This document shows, one piece after another, positions 8,529-11,890 of a stretch of DNA of 11,890 bases. The notes under the pieces were generated by a model that made no database searches, was not told the origin of the DNA, and saw only the letters and a list, made by a program, of their open reading frames with translations. The position numbers and the translations under genes were made by a program. Source of the DNA: Schlegelella_A sp038318385 (GTDB lineage: Bacteria > Pseudomonadota > Gammaproteobacteria > Burkholderiales > Burkholderiaceae_C); NCBI GenBank assembly GCA_038318385.1, contig JBBQCD010000093.1, positions 1 to 11,890 of the forward strand, read 5' to 3'. How positions within the stretch are numbered: position 1 is the first letter of the stretch; every line of letters begins with the position of its first letter.

Positions 8529-8765
8529 ATGTTCTACGACGGCGGTTACGCGATGGGCGGGATGCACGGCCTGTGGTGGATTTTCTGGGTCGTGCTGATC
8601 GGCGTCTTGGTGTTCTACGGATGGGGCCGCCGCGGCGGGATACGAGGGCGGCCACGCGAGACGCCGCTCGACGTCCTGCAGCGTCGGCTGGCCAGCGGTG
8701 CAGTCTCGCCCGAGGAATACGAGAAGCGCAAGGCGTTGCTCGATCGGGACGGCGTCGAGTCCTGA
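8529..8765 (+). CDS. Small membrane protein with C-terminal SHOCT domain
   Basis: The product has one transmembrane helix (about WWIFWVVLIGVLVFYGW), a short basic linker, and a C-terminal SHOCT motif (PLDVLQRRLASGAVSPEEYE), a short helical module common at the ends of small membrane proteins. Family members are of unknown function and often accompany heavy-metal ATPases. An AAGGGG Shine-Dalgarno at 8517-8522 sits six bases before the ATG at 8529, favouring it (78 residues) over the ATG at 8523 (80 residues). The gene overlaps the DUF302 stop region and precedes the ATPase by 41 bp, consistent with co-transcription. A scaffold or accessory role for the ATPase is inference. Confidence 0.85.
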   Translation: MFYDGGYAMGGMHGLWWIFWVVLIGVLVFYGWGRRGGIRGRPRETPLDVLQRRLASGAVSPEEYEKRKALLDRDGVES

Positions 8766-8806
8766 GACCGAAGAACGACCGACCAATGCAGGCCAGGAGC
8801 AATGCG

Positions 8807-11197
<2,391 letters not shown>

Positions 11198-11527
11198 TCT
11201 GGCGCAGCCAGTGCGGCGCTTGCGCGGCCGCTGCTGGAGCTGCCGCCGCGCGTGCACCGCCGGTGCCAACACATGCATGTCAATGATCGGGCTGACCCGC
11301 GAGCGGCGCAGGTCATGCCAGGCGACTTCCACCAGCATGCGCCGCGCCACGCTGTTGCCGGCCTTGGTGATGCTGCCCTCGCGACACTTGGGACGCGAGG
11401 AATGTTCGCACGGCAACAGGCCGACGTAGGCCATGAGTTGGCGCGGGTTCCCAAAGCGAAGGAAGTCACGCAACCCGGCCACCAGTGTCATGGACGCGAT
11501 CAGTTGCACCGCGCGCATGGCTTTTCA
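11198..11527 (-). pseudogene. Fragment of an IS110-family transposase (C-terminal Transposase_20 part)
   Basis: On the minus strand, from about 11518 downward, the frame reads VQLIASMTLVAGLRDFLRF, RQLMAYVGLLPCEHSS and SITKAGNSVARRMLVEVAW. These match the Transposase_20 helix-hairpin-helix region of IS110 transposases. The N-terminal DEDD catalytic domain is missing: upstream on that strand the frame is closed by a TGA just before the ATG at 11518. Past about 11340 the similarity fades into unrelated codons, so the 3' part looks decayed. No intact termini or direct repeats were found. It starts within a few bases of the ATPase stop on the opposite strand and is clearly non-functional. Confidence 0.75.
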
Positions 11528-11738
11528 AGTTCGGCACGCCAGTGTCGAGCTTGCGCAGCCTGCCTTTGAAGATCCTGGCAGGACAAAGCCGGAGTCCGAA
11601 CTCATAGACGGGGAGCGCCAGCCGCGGGTTCGGTCGACGCGTCGGACGATCCTCTCGGCCAGCAATTCGTGCTGAGTCGCGAACCGCTTGGCACGGGGAT
11701 CTTTCGGCCGGGAGCATGGCGGCTGGGGCGGGCGGACA
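11528..11738. other. Intergenic stretch between the IS110 fragment and tRNA-Val
   Basis: About 210 bases with no credible gene. Open frames cross it on both strands, but their products are biased, lack recognisable domains or signals, and at least one runs through the tRNA. It may be further insertion-element debris; no terminal inverted repeats were recognised. Confidence 0.4.
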
Positions 11739-11761
11739 GGCTGCTGCGCAGCCCCTTTTTT
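11739..11761 (+). terminator. Possible rho-independent terminator for the copper module
   Basis: A 6-bp stem, GGCTGC (11739-11744) with GCAGCC (11748-11753), encloses a TGC loop and is followed by CC and a run of six T at 11756-11761. This is a plausible short plus-strand terminator at the end of the leftward block, ahead of the converging tRNA. The stem is short and it lies over 500 bp after the ATPase stop, so its link to the copper operon is uncertain. Confidence 0.45.
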
Positions 11762-11784
11762 GCCCCAGTGCTGTCCCACTGGAA

Positions 11785-11819
11785 GAAAAAAGCACCTTGC
11801 GTTGCCGCAAGGTGCTTTC
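11785..11819 (-). terminator. Rho-independent terminator of tRNA-Val
   Basis: AGCACCTTGCG (11791-11801) pairs perfectly with CGCAAGGTGCT (11806-11816) around a four-base loop, extended by further A-T pairs. Read on the minus strand, the stem is followed by six T (complement of 11785-11790). It lies about 16 bases beyond the tRNA 3' end, as expected for tRNA transcription termination. Confidence 0.88.
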
Positions 11820-11834
11820 TTCGTCTACCGAATT

Positions 11835-11890
11835 TGGTAGGCGCGAATGGACTCGAACCATCGACCCCCACCATGTCAAGGTGGTGCTCT
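11835..11890 (-). tRNA. tRNA-Val (anticodon GAC), partial
   Basis: Read on the minus strand, the segment gives an anticodon arm CCACC-TTGACAT-GGTGG with anticodon GAC (valine, GUC/GUU), then a variable loop, a T arm with the TTCGAGT loop, the 3' acceptor strand CGCGCCT, discriminator A and an encoded CCA whose end is at 11835. The arm closely resembles E. coli tRNA-Val(GAC). The acceptor 5' strand and most of the D arm lie beyond the right edge. A rho-independent terminator follows. Confidence 0.93.

Noticed and set aside
8786..8806. Earlier in-frame ATG at 8786 as the ATPase start
   Set aside because: The AGGAG at 8795-8799 lies downstream of it and is correctly spaced for 8807.
11466..11879. 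Minus-strand open frame of 137 codons from the tRNA to the IS110 fragment
   Set aside because: It starts within the tRNA-Val sequence and crosses its terminator; the product has no recognisable feature.
11835..11890. tRNA-Val as an integration site for a genomic island carrying the copper genes
   Set aside because: No integrase and no duplicate of the tRNA 3' end were found in the window, although the copper module does lie on the 3' side of the tRNA.

Overview
This is a G+C-rich proteobacterial chromosome segment; third codon positions are mostly G or C. The order grpE end, dnaK, dnaJ, the DnaK C-terminus (DAEFKEV), an EptA/MCR-type lipid A phosphoethanolamine transferase and a PA0069-type radical SAM protein all suggest a Gram-negative gamma- or beta-proteobacterium. 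A Xanthomonadales relative is plausible, but I cannot settle it from sequence alone.

Positions 1-3308 are the heat-shock chaperone operon: the last seven codons of grpE, then dnaK and dnaJ. A candidate sigma-32 promoter precedes dnaK, and a strong two-part hairpin fills the dnaK-dnaJ gap. Positions 3416-5080 encode an intact lipid A phosphoethanolamine transferase. It is followed by the convergent radical SAM gene (5188-6345, minus strand). A perfect LexA-type palindrome (6336-6355) covers the start of that gene and also lies about 35 bp before an unknown divergent one-helix membrane protein (6390-6800). This suggests an SOS-controlled divergent pair.

Positions 6900-11197 hold a copper/heavy-metal module on the plus strand. 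It starts with an FNR/ANR-like box with a class-II-spaced -10, followed by a secreted His/Cys protein, a Met-rich periplasmic protein, a DUF302 protein, a small membrane SHOCT protein, and a P1B-type Cu(I) ATPase with YHS and heavy-metal-binding N-terminal domains. The likely logic is that the periplasmic proteins bind copper or silver while the ATPase exports Cu(I). FNR-type control would tie this to low oxygen, when Cu(I) predominates.

Positions 11198-11890 contain a decayed IS110-family transposase fragment abutting the ATPase stop, a possible plus-strand terminator, and a minus-strand tRNA-Val(GAC) with its own rho-independent terminator. The tRNA runs off the right edge. I see no CRISPR array, no complete mobile element and no rRNA.
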